Shown here piece by piece: positions 1 through 11,063 of a DNA stretch of 64,000 bases (within the stretch, counting starts at the first letter, position 1; every line of letters begins with the position of its first letter). Both the position numbers and the translations under genes were made by a program. The notes beneath the pieces are model-generated. The model ran no database searches. It saw nothing but the letters and a program-made list of their open reading frames with translations, and was not told the origin of the DNA. The DNA comes from Plantago ovata (lineage: Eukaryota; Streptophyta; Magnoliopsida; Lamiales; Plantaginaceae), in the NCBI GenBank assembly GCA_028274465.1, contig CM051458.1, positions 101,882,855-101,946,854 on the forward strand. Reading direction: 5' to 3'.

Positions 1-313
1 TTAAAATGCTCAAATTTTAAGATGCATGCATTTTTTCAGCACATCATGAATCGTTTACAAGCTTCACACATGGCATGAGATGTAGAAGGCTTGGTTTATC
101 AGTCCCCTACAAATTAATCCAGTTTATTACATTGATGTTCGTTATCTGTTCGCTTTTGGTTGATTCCAGTTTCTTAAAGCTTTACCTTAAAGTAATCTGC
201 TAGACTTTTATTCTTATTGTGTCAATGTATCACTTCACCTGATGCTTAATCTCATGGAATCATGCTACCATAAGTTTTCTCTTTTGTTATTCTAATAGAA
301 AAATCTTCTGCAG
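1..313 (+). other. Intron sequence of the SCPL gene
   Basis: No coding segment is recognised. The stretch ends in CAG at 311-313, the acceptor of the first visible exon, whose first codon is split with an upstream exon outside the window. Confidence 0.6.
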
Positions 314-3156
314 GCCCAATCACATTTGATTATTCAACATTCGGTTCAAGGTTACCATCACTGGTTCTAAATCCATATTCATGGACAAAGGTCAAAACTC
401 TTGCAACAAACTGACCAGTTAATTCACAGCATCAAAAGCTTGGCATTCTAAATATGCTACTCTGGATAAAAGCTAATACAGGTTTCTTTTCCAGATAGCA
501 AATATAATATTCTTGGATTGGCCTGTTGGTTCAGGATTTTCTTATGCCACAAATCCTGAAGCATACCATACCTCTGATTCAACAGCACCAAAAGATATTT
601 ACATCTTTCTTAAGAAGGTATGTTAGTAAATTTAAGGCTATGCAGTTTTTTCTTTTATCTATAATGATCTAATACATGAATATCTCACTATTGTGGGATA
701 GTAATATGTCCCAAGAACAATTACAAGCTAATTCTGGCAACCCCAATTATGCAACACCTAGCAGGCCAGAAATGCAAAACACGTTTATCTCACAATGGTG
801 TGATACTCTATGCAGTGGTTGTTGAGTCATCCCAAGTTTTTGCAGAATCCTCTATATATTCAAGGAGAATCCTATGCAGGAAAGGTTGTTCCAATGATAG
901 CTTGGGAGATATCAAAAGGTAGTAAACTAACGGTGTTTTTTATTATTGTTATCACTTTTGAAGGTTAGTTAGTTAAAAGCTTTAGGTAGTAAACTAAAGG
1001 AAGTAATATTCATTACAGCTAATGAAGCAGGTCTCCTACCACAACTGCCTCTCCGAGTATGTTCCTTTCCATCACAACAATGATCATATTTGGTTATTAT
1101 TTTGACAAAGCATTCTGCAGTTGCATTTGAAGTCAATATTAGTTCTTTTACGTCAATAAATTTGATCTTATGGGTCCATAAAAATGCATAACATTAACCG
1201 GGGTCATTTTGTGGTATCAGGGATACTTTGTTGGCAGCCCCATAACAGATGTATACTTGGTGAAGAATGAGAAAGTTCCTTATGCACACAACATGGGACT
1301 TATATCAGATGAATATTTTGAGGTAAGCTATTCTCTACTGTTTCAGATACTGATTAATAAAGAACACCAGATTGTTTTCCCTCACTTGGTCCCATAACCA
1401 TAAAAAGGAAACATAAAACAATGGAAACCAAAATGAGTATTATACCGTTCTTAACATGTTGTACTTTCCCCCAACCCCTCCCCTCTGCAGCATGTATTTA
1501 CCCCGCATACACAGATAAAAATAAGCACTATGCATGTAATTGTTTTAGATAACTTTCTTTCAAACCAACAATACAGGAAGAGTTAACACAATCATATTTC
1601 AGTTAGCTGAGAGGAGCTGTGGAGGAGAGTATTGGATTACAGACTTAAATAATCATCAATGTCAGTATGCTCTTAAGTTAATCGATGAGGTAAGATATGT
1701 TTTTTGTGCATGTATAAGTGTGTCAGCTGTACATGTCAAAGTGCAGATACTGTAAAAGGGGCATGTTACAAATTAGTGGCACATTCAGGGGTGTTCGTAA
1801 TTAGTCTTTACGATGAATATAAGGCTTCCTTATGATCCATCGCTACATTATCCCTCATTGAATTAAAAAAAAAAAAAAAAAAAAAAACACCTTGAAAAAC
1901 GTATTCTTGTTACCTGAAGAGCTTAGCCGGTTATAGCTCTACATGTGTAGCCAAAGGAGCTAACTTTTACTACACTATTTTGGGTCAACCAACAATATTT
2001 CCAAAAAATCCTTGACATGTACTGACCAAAATTTCCATGGTCTTTTGCCATATCAGACATGTACTGACCAAAATAACGTAATATCAAATACAGTGCCTAG
2101 AAGACCTTGACACATACTATATCCTGGATTCGACATGTCCTAAGACGGATACTGTAAAAAGGGCAAAAATGGACCCAGAAGGCGGTCTAGTCAACTTGGC
2201 TCTGCCATCTACAAGACCAAAACCAGCTTGCCGTGTAACGTTCCAATCCCTATCGCAAGGCCAGTTTGAAAAGACACACTTATGCTAGCCAATTTACTCA
2301 CATTGTATTGCTATCGCAGGAGCAATACTATACAATATCTGAAAGTTGGGCAAATAACCCACGTGTAAGAGAAGCTCTTCGCATTAGAGAGGTGAGAATC
2401 AATGAATATCTATCAAAGGAAGGAAATTATTTTGGTAGAAGTGCACACATGAAACACATACGATACACACATGATGTAAATTTGATGATCAGGGAACAAA
2501 AGGTGAATGGGTTAGATACAACCAAAGCGTGGCCTACAGTGTAGATACGGGAAGTGCAGCAGAATACCATCTACTTCTTAATAAGAACGGATATCGTGGT
2601 TTGGTTTACAAGTACGTTGAAAGATTAAATAACTGAAGTTCACGTATTGATAAAGAATTTTGCTATCACAGTATTATCTGATAACACATCTTCCACAGCG
2701 GAGATCACGACATGGAGGCACCTCCCAGTAGTACTCTGAAATGGTTAAATTCTCTAAATTTAACTCTTGAGGACAGGTGGAGACAGTGGAGAGTTGATAA
2801 AAAAATTGCAGGGTTAGTTTAGAAAATTTGCTCTCGCTCGTCCAGATCACTTCTCTTTACAAAGTTGATTTCAATATCTATAAGACTCACATTCAGATTC
2901 ATTCTTCTGGTATGCAGGTACACCCAAAGATACGGTGAAAATGAAAGATCGTATCTTACCTTTGCAACGGTTAAGGTTAAACACTTTCGACTTTCTACTC
3001 TCTTCCATGTTCCTTAATTAGCACAAGTCAACAAGAAATTTACAGGTGAGATGCATTAATTCGTCTTTGCAGGGCTCAGGACACACAGCTCCCGAGTTTT
3101 CCCCGAAAGAATGTTTTGCCATGGTATCTCGCTGGCTGTCAGGGAATCCACTCTAG
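314..3156 (+). CDS. Serine carboxypeptidase-like (SCPL) protein, 5'-truncated by the window edge
   Basis: Twelve exons with GT-AG introns join in frame: 314-390, 495-617, 816-918, 1019-1056, 1221-1322, 1603-1689, 2094-2234, 2320-2391, 2493-2611, 2699-2812, 2918-2975, 3073-3156. They give the last ~371 residues; the family is usually 450-480, so ~90-100 N-terminal residues lie upstream. The S10 catalytic triad is visible: Ser in GESYAG (exon 3), Asp in NGDHDM (exon 10), His in GSGHTAPEF (exon 12). [13 protein letters not shown] and [13 protein letters not shown] match plant clade IA SCPLs, which include vacuolar or secreted acyltransferases using glucose esters as well as peptidases. Most clade IA acyltransferases have GDSYSG at the nucleophile; GESYAG is more peptidase-like, so activity is uncertain. 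No frameshift or stop is seen. The stop is TAG. Confidence 0.9.
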
Positions 3157-4690
3157 ATGTTAAAGATCCTTCTCACTAGTAAAGGGAGATTTTAGCAATT
3201 GTAATTTAGTGCAAGAATTGGGCTTTATGCATTCATTTGTGAGTCCATAGTTGAAAATTTCTCAATTAGTTAGTACTTATTAAAATCTTCTTCAACCATC
3301 ATCTTCCAATTATTTATTCTTGGAGCAGCTTTTATGTTTATGACTTCATGTCACAATGGAACTATTATTTTCTATGTTCTCCATAACAGCACTTGTGATG
3401 TTCTCTGCGTAATCAAATAAGCAGACATAACTTCCTCTCATGATGGACATGGACTAGTCTAATTGGAATGTTAATGATGAAAGTGCATGAACAAAATAAA
3501 TAAATGTACCATTAATAGCTTGTGGAATTTTTTTACATAGATAGGAATTATAGCGAGATTGACAGTAGAGTAATTGAAACTTAGAGTTACCTTAGGCTAT
3601 CCAAGAATGGGAGAGCAGAAATCAGCTGGAATGGAGCAGAGTTGTCGTCATTGAGGACATCCATCGAACAGTTGGTGGGTTCCAACAGCCTCTGTTTTAC
3701 TACGCTGACAAATTGATGAGACAATGCCCAAGTCTCACCGTTCAGACTTCAAAGTTATCTCAGTCAAGTATCATTATGTGAATTATGCATCTGAGTTAAT
3801 TTAATTACTCTGCAAGAATGAAGTCTTCGAAAAGGTGATATCTCCATTCTCTTATTATAGCACTCCTTATGGAGGTTTTTTTTTTTTTACTTAAATTAAC
3901 AATTAAACTCCAAAAAAAGTCCAAAAACAACTCCAATGGAGTCTTATTTGAGACTACTAAATAGTAGTCCCGGTAAAAGGTCTACTAAATACTCCTCTAT
4001 TTTTTAATATAAGATGTTTTAGTCAAATGCACACATATTAGCGCAATAATGATCTGCCTCAAGCCTAGCGGAAAAAAAAGTTGAAACATTCTACTACTAA
4101 TGTAAAATTTGTACCTATAACAGAGACCAAAACAAGAAAATAAGTATAAGAACCATGCCTGAATCATTCTCTTAATGTCTGCTTATCAGACCCAATAACA
4201 AAGAATCTGTTTTAGAATTAATTTTTCATGCACCAGTTAATCACTAAATGCTCTAATTACATAGTCGCACTGCAATCAGTACTCACAGCCATGCAGGCTA
4301 GTCCTATATTGATCTGTACAATACATGATTTGTCTCATACAAAGGGTACAGAAGTATAAATTAGTTAGCTCTTTATAGAATTCTACATTTTGTTTTGTTC
4401 ATCGTTCTAGGAATAAATTAACGCATTTCTTAGTTAAAGACGTTTTTTAAGACAGTTTTGGATCTTCGATTTCAGATTCTCTGAATCCGGATGTAGCTTG
4501 ATGGTTTTTTTCTCATTAATAAAAGCAGTATTTACCTAAAAAAAATTAGGTATTAGGTATAAGATTTGAAAGATCTATCTCGGTTAGTAATTGAGATAGA
4601 TAAATCTTACATGACCATGAATCTTATATTACCATGACAATTAGTGGGTGAGGGGCATTATACAATCAAAAAATTTGGACCGGAGTAATT
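3157..4690. other. Intergenic, nothing recognised
   Basis: AT-rich sequence after the SCPL stop. The part nearest the gene should hold its 3' UTR. No ORF of note, RNA gene or repeat was recognised apart from short homopolymer runs. Confidence 0.5.
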
Positions 4691-4699
4691 GAAGTAAAC

Positions 4700-5262
4700 A
4701 ATTAAACATGATACAACAAACTTTATTGACAATAATGACTCTTTACAAACCTTGCTGCGGGAAAAACAAAGAAAGCCAATTTCAGGTCAAAATATTTTTT
4801 CCCTTTCTTTTTTTTGGGGGGGTGGAATTTCTCTCGCGCGAGAGGTTGTGGTGCCGTTCCAAAATTACAAAGGGTGACGGGTCCCAATGTATCTTCGAGA
4901 AAATGAAAAAAGATTCCTTGCGAAGACAGGGGCATCAAAGAGTCTGGCATAATCTCCTGACTTTATTGGCAAGAAATCCAGCTAGAGTTTTCCGGAACAC
5001 TACAAGGGAGTGAAGAAAAGAAAAGCAAAAGGAGGAATGTTTCGCACGATATGGGATTCCAGGGAGGAAGACTAGTTCCCGAAAGAGATTATATTAGAGG
5101 GCTAAGCTCGCTCAATCGAATGCGCGTCCCAATAAGACCTGGACGATTATCCCTAGCCTACATCCATCCTAGCGATCTTTCACTGACGAAAAGAAAGACA
5201 TTGGCCATGATTGCCTGGGAAAAAATTCAAACCAACAAGGACCTACGCTAGGAGCCAATCCG
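4700..5262 (+). other. GC-richer patch, possible organelle-derived insertion
   Basis: The patch is clearly more GC-rich than its flanks, including a CTCTCGCGCGAG palindrome near 4831. It carries two unrelated-looking ORFs on the plus strand, 4708-5013 (101 codons) and 5051-5251 (66 codons, ending TNKDLR), neither recognised. Base composition and texture resemble plant mitochondrial intergenic DNA, so a nuclear mitochondrial insertion is possible. This is a guess from appearance only; no organelle gene was identified. Confidence 0.25.
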
Positions 5263-5478
5263 GTATATTGTTGATTAACTGGTGTTAATTTAAGCCCCAA
5301 CAAACAAGATAGGCCGGGAAAAAAAAAACTTACTCAACGTGAGTTCAATTATGGAGATAATTCAAATGAAACAAACAAGATTTTTTTTTCCAACAAAAAA
5401 AAGGTAGGAAACTGACAAGTCAATGAAATTAGGAATTGAAGGAGTTCGTGTGAACATGATACAACCATGCCACCTGAT

Positions 5479-5644
5479 TATTTTGATTAGATACTTGGAC
5501 ACCAAAAGATTCAAATGCAGCTCGGTGAGATGTGCCAAGATGTGCGGTCCGAATGTTTGATGCAAGCAACATCCCCGATTTAACCACAACTCTAGCAATG
5601 CTTTCAACCATTTTCCCAATCCCAATAAAACCAATCTTGAACAC
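5479..5644 (-). pseudogene. P5CR: Pyrroline-5-carboxylate reductase first-exon relic
   Basis: Read on the minus strand from ATG at 5644, about 55 residues follow the N-terminus of P5C reductase: the dinucleotide-binding start KIGFIGIGKMVESIA, then VVVKSGMLLASNIRTAH and FESFGVQVSNQNN. P5CR makes proline from pyrroline-5-carboxylate with NAD(P)H. The frame stays open to 5429, but resemblance stops near 5479 at AG followed by GTGGCA, which looks like the original exon-1 donor. No further P5CR exon is seen downstream on this strand, where a functional gene needs about 220 more residues. GxGKM replaces the usual GAGKM with GIGKM. It is a lone exon copy, not an active gene. It lies upstream of aminopeptidase copy 1 but not copy 2. 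Confidence 0.7.
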
Positions 5645-6140
5645 CTTAATAGTAAATCTGACTAACCAAAAGAATTAAATGAGCAAAGATAACAAGATAA
5701 TTAGTTAAAAAGTATTTGAGACCGATGATGGATCGACCAATTGATAGATTCATTGTACTAATCTATAGTATAACCACCTATCTAACATGTAGACCTTAAA
5801 AACACAATTTATTTTCCAAAATAGAACTGGAGTATTACATACAAATTCATGACTTTGAAGCTATCCGGTGTTCCACTTCCCCTCTCTTTATTCCCAAACC
5901 AAAATACCAAATTACAAATCAATCCTCTCCCTCCATTTTTTAAATTCCTACCGTCATTTTAGGCTGCCACTGCAATTTTGATTTTATTTTAAATTTAAAT
6001 ATTTAATTATTAAATTCACTTCCATTTCCTTTCCACATTCCACATTTCCACCTCAAAAAGTCAAAATTCCAAACAAATGGAGTACTGATCAGTCGCCACC
6101 AGCTATATCCAACACTCTCCAACCACTGCTCGCCGCCGTG

Positions 6141-9100
6141 ATGAGCACCACCATAGACCCCCATTCCTACACCTGCTCCACCCACCCACTCACCACACAC
6201 ATCTCCCTAACCTTCTACTTCGACTTCCCCTCCACCACCATCCACTCCACCACTCTCCTCACTCTCTCCGCCCCACACACCGGCGAATTCACACTCGACA
6301 CCCGTTCCCTCAACATCACCTCCGTCCTCGATCCCCAAACCCTATCTCCTCTCCCCTTCACCCTCCACCCACCCAATCAAGTCCTCGGCCAAGCCCTAAC
6401 CGTCACTCTCTCCAACCACTCCACTCTCCTCATCGTCTCCAAAACCTCACCATCTTCCTCCGCTCTCCAGTGGCTCTCACCTCCACAGACCTTCAACAAA
6501 ACCTTCCCCTTCGTGTACTCTCAATGCCACCCCATCCACGCCAGGTCAATTTTCCCATGCCAGGACACTCCTGCTGCTCGGATCAAATACTCAACCAAAC
6601 TCAACATTCCAAGGTTTCTCTCCGCTGTAATGTCGGCGAGACACGTGTCGAGGCACGATCCGGTTGCGAACGAGTCGCTTCGGTGCTGTGAGGAGTCAAT
6701 TTGGTGTGGGGAAGGGAGGGTTGTGGAGGAGTTTGTGATGGAGCAGCCAATTCCGCCGTATCTGTTTGCATTTGCGGTTGGGGAGTTAGGGTTTAGGGAG
6801 GTGGGGCCGAGGACTAGGGTGTATGGAGAGGCAGTTGGGGAGGTTTTGGATGCTGCCGCGAGGGAGTTTGCTGGCACAGAGGAGATGATTAAGGTTGGTG
6901 AGAGTTTGTTTGGGGAGTATGATTGGGAGAGGTTTGATTTGTTGGTTTTGCCGCCAAGTTTTCCCTATGCAGGCATGGAGAATCCGAGGATGGTATTTTT
7001 AACCCCTACCGTGATCAAGGGGGATGGGACCGGGTCGCAGCTTGTGGCGCATGAGCTTGCACATAGCTGGACCGGGAATTTGATCACTAACAAGACTAAT
7101 GATCATTTTTGGTTGAATGAGGTATCTTCGAATTTGGCTGTGTATTATTATAGCATGTTGAATTTCTCATACTAGTTAGTTTAGTGAATTTGATGCCTTG
7201 AGTATATATATAATTAGTGACAGTGTATTGGCTACCTTTGGATGAACATCCCTGTGGAAGTATTTACTAATGATAGCCATGTTTCGGGCACTACAATCAC
7301 TGTACACTCCTTCGACCAACATAGGTTTGAAATATTTTTAGACCCTTGGGCAAATGATCTTACATATGGCCATATACAGGTAGTCAATGTCAGCCATTCG
7401 AATTGGCATCATTTTGCCATCACAGTAGTAGTTGCCTAAGTTGACGAAGTTGTTTTCATTTAAGATGGAGAATACCTTTGTGGGATGTTCTAAACTATGT
7501 TTTCAGTTTACATTATATTGTCAAAGAATTGACCTCAAGTGGTTTGCTAAATAAGCTTTAGTTTAGCAACTCTTATTTCATTTAGAGAATGGGGAAGGTG
7601 ATAAGTAGGCTTTATTTGGGCGACTCTAAGGGACAGTGAAATACAATTTCTTTCCTCTTCATTTGTTGGGTTTCATCTACTATCTTCCCTTTCATTTTGC
7701 AGCACTCTGAGTTTTTCATGTCTAATTGCTTATAGGGATTCACAACTTATGCGGAGCAAAGAATAGTTGAGGCAATTATAGGAAAGGAAAGAGCTGCACT
7801 GTATAATGGAATTCGTTGGAAAGAACTTGTTGAGGAAATGGAGAGGTTCAAGGACAACCCAGAATTCACGAAGCTTAAGACTAATCTGGAAGGAGTCCAC
7901 CCTGATGATGTGTACTCTTCAGTCCCTTATGAGAAAGGATTCCAGTTTCTGTGGCGCATTGAGAGACAGGTAAAAGTCCTTGACATGACTTCTTTTATGA
8001 CATGTCTGCCTTACATGAAGATTTAAATATCTTATGGCGATGTATGACAGATTGGACGCCCTGCATTTGATGAATTCCTTAGAAAGTATATCGTTACGTT
8101 CAAGTTTCAGTCTATTGACACGGACATGTTTCTTGATTTCCTGAAAGCAAATGTTCCTGGAATACAAGACCATGTTAATTTGAACGTGTGGACGGAGGGT
8201 ACAGGTATACCTCCTGATGCAATGGAGCCCATGTCCGATTTGTATACGAAAATCGTATCAGTTGCTCATGAATTTAAGATGGGTAGGATTCCTAATGAGG
8301 ATGAAGTTGTTGATTGGGGAGGACAGGGGTGGCAGCTTTACTTGGAAAACATTCCTAAACCTGCTGAGGCCTCACAGGTACTACTATGATCTATTGATGC
8401 ATCTTGAATTCTACCAATTTTGTTAAGGTTTAAGTGTGTGGTTGTTTTACTTTGATCGACTTCTCATCGACATTCTCATTTTAATGAACTGGCTAACTGG
8501 TAGTTAACTAATTAATCTTCCAAGTCTTAAACACTTAAACTTCATATAGGCCGGCTTTAGATAATTTGATAAATAATGGTGAAAATTGAATAAGGTCCTA
8601 ATTATGTAGAAATGATATATATGGCGGTATCAAAGCTTTGGACCATTCACGTGGCTCCGTGTATCTATTAGGTTCTGAGTTTGATATTGGGGACTATATG
8701 AAGCAACATTCTGCTATATTAGGGGTTGTATGGTAAAATCTACTTACATTAGGAATTCTGTTTAGAGCTTCCAAATTCTACGCTTAAGCCTAAGATGATC
8801 TGATTCTATTGGAATGTTGGTTATAAGAAGATTTTTGCTACTATGGGTGTGTTCGGGCTCTAAACTAGAAAGAAAGAAAGCATCATATGTAGTAGTGTAG
8901 TACTGTAACCCCTGCACCTTGCGGTTATATTCCTCTAGTGTGTATTTAGCATGAAAGAGCAACTTGCAGAAAGGATGCCTTAGTTAGAAACTGTTGTTAT
9001 AGTCAATGCTGTCTGTTACAGTTATCAGCACTGGATGCGAGGTACCGGTTTTCAGAATCTAAAAACTACGATGTGAAGGTGGCCTTCCTTCAGCTTACTA

Positions 9101-9318
9101 TTTCATCGAAGTGCTGTAATTACTATTCCGAAGTGGAGAAAACTCTGAAAGAAGTTGGAAGAATGAGATATCTGCGCCCACTCTACAGGGCGCTTGTCCA
9201 AGGTCCAGGCAAAGAAGAAGAAAAGATATTTGCCAGGAGGGTTTTCTCGGAGGCTTGTGCTGGCTACCATCCCATTGCTCAGGGTGTTGTGGAGGGTATT
9301 TTCGCTAAACACATGTAA
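6141..9318 (+). CDS. LTA4H: Leukotriene A4 hydrolase-type M1 aminopeptidase, copy 1
   Basis: Four exons: 6141-7121, 7736-7969, 8051-8377 and 9022-9318, all phase 0 with GT-AG introns, encode 612 residues, the usual length for LTA4H homologues. The substrate-anchoring GMEN motif is at residues 278-281. The zinc site HEXXH-18-E is complete: H304, E305 and H308 in HELAHSWTGN, with the third ligand E327 as the last codon of exon 1. Exon 2 holds VPYEKGF, where Tyr392 matches the proton-donor tyrosine. The C-terminus is GIFAKHM. Plant homologues are cytosolic aminopeptidases; epoxide hydrolase activity is not established for them. The ATG at 6141 is chosen because the in-frame GTG before it is not a plausible start. 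No damage is visible, so this is the likely functional copy of a tandem pair. Confidence 0.93.
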
Positions 9319-11063
9319 AAAGATCGTTCGTTTAGCCTGCCGAAAGTCCTTTAAATATGGAGAGGACTTTTCAATTGCTGTGGAAGGCAAATTCCATCGA
9401 GGACTCATTGAAATATAAGATGGTCCTTATGTGAATTGAACTTGTATGTTCGGGGCGAAGTCATGAATCTACCCGGTTCTGGCCCTGGGACCCGGAATTT
9501 TAGGGCACCAAAATTTCTACTTCTGTTATATAGATACTACCCCGGAAGTAGTATGTAAATATGAGGCAAAATAGACATGCAAGAAGCAATTATTGTATGT
9601 AAGAAAACATATGATACTATTGGATGAATTACACTTAAATACGAAACAATGTTCAAATATAAATAATTAACGGAGTACCAATTTATATTATATGTATCAG
9701 CTAGGAAATATTTATGTTAAAAAAAGAACTCAAGTAAAAGCTTCATACTATATCATGATCATTCATTCATTCCATTATCCTTCGATTGTTAAGTTGATTG
9801 TACTACTTATGTATAGAGCTTAAAAAACACAATTTATTCTCCAAAACTGAAATAGAGAAAATAGAGGAGTCACTCTCCTAGTAGACAAGAGTGTATCTGT
9901 TTTTTAATTGTTTGATTTCAAAAAGATTTTTTATAAAGTTTAAATATGAGTGTGGTGTTTATTTTATTGGACCACAATGAAATACACGAGTAAAGGAAGA
10001 AAAAACGTAGACAATGTAAAATAACAGAAGAGACAAGAGTACATAAAAATTCATACAAACTCGGTACATAAAAATTCATACAAATTCATGACCTCAACTT
10101 TAGCTTTATCCGGTGTTCCACTACCCCCTCCTTTATTCCCAAACCAAACACACAAAATTAATTCTCTCCCTCCACTTTTTAAATTCCTACCCCCATTAAT
10201 TAGCTGCCGCCTGCCAATGCTATTTTCATTAATACTAATATATGTCCTCGATTCCATTTCCTTTCCACCTCAAAATTCCAAACAAATAAATTATCAACCG
10301 TTAATTAAAAATATTCCATCCATTTTATTTTAATCTTTCTAAATTACTTTTTATTTTTATTTCTAACTTTTCACACTCAAATTAATCTTAAAACAATAAC
10401 AATGAGTGAGAGAAATTCATATTATAAAAAAAATCAAATACATATGCTTACTGACATAACTTTATTTTATATTATGTTGGATTTTTAGTCAAACGATGGT
10501 TGTATGTTTATAACTATATACTACAATTTATCAAGAGAAGCGCTCCGCACGTCAGAAATGGCAAATTATGTCTTAAGTAAAAAGGGTCATCCCTCGACTA
10601 TGCATATATAATTGTTCTCTCTATTTTCATGTTGATTCATTCAATCTCCTATTTATACATTTCGATACATCCCTATCTGCTCTCTATATTTTCCAACATA
10701 TTCATGTATATGTCCATTATATAGATTGTTTATGTTTATTTTTTGTCAAACTTTTATTTAACAATTTTATTGTGATTTCTACCACAAAACAAAACCCTAA
10801 ACTCAAATTCTAAATAATCGTTCGGAAGAAATTGTAACGTAAACGATCTAAAAAAACATATAAAATACTGACTAGTACTGAAATATAATTTACAAGTAAT
10901 TAGTGAGCTTAGCTAGTTTTAAATTGAAGGGAAGGGGAGTATTAGTTGCTTCTATTAATAAATTCGACCGTTCACATAAAACAGAGCTAAGTGATCAGTC
11001 ACCATACTCGCTCGCCACCAGATAAACAAACAAACCCTCTCCAACCACTACTCGCCGCCCGCA
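9319..11063. other. Spacer between the tandem aminopeptidases, including the copy 2 promoter and an extra ~0.7 kb block
   Basis: From about 10080 to 10286 the sequence matches the copy 1 promoter (about 5840-6090), including TATCCGGTGTTCCACT and CAAATTCATGAC. The match breaks at about 10287 and resumes at about 10990 (GTGATCAGTC) just before the copy 2 start. The intervening ~700 bp is AT-rich, has no gene, and is absent from copy 1. Weaker similarity to copy 1 upstream DNA starts near 9790. Nothing else was recognised in 9319-9780. Confidence 0.6.

Noticed and set aside
6138-6140. GTG start before the LTA4H copy 1 ATG
   Set aside because: The ATG three bases later matches the start of copy 2; GTG is not expected as a nuclear start.
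7242-7439. 65-codon ORF in LTA4H copy 1
   Set aside because: It lies wholly in intron 1 and has no counterpart in copy 2.
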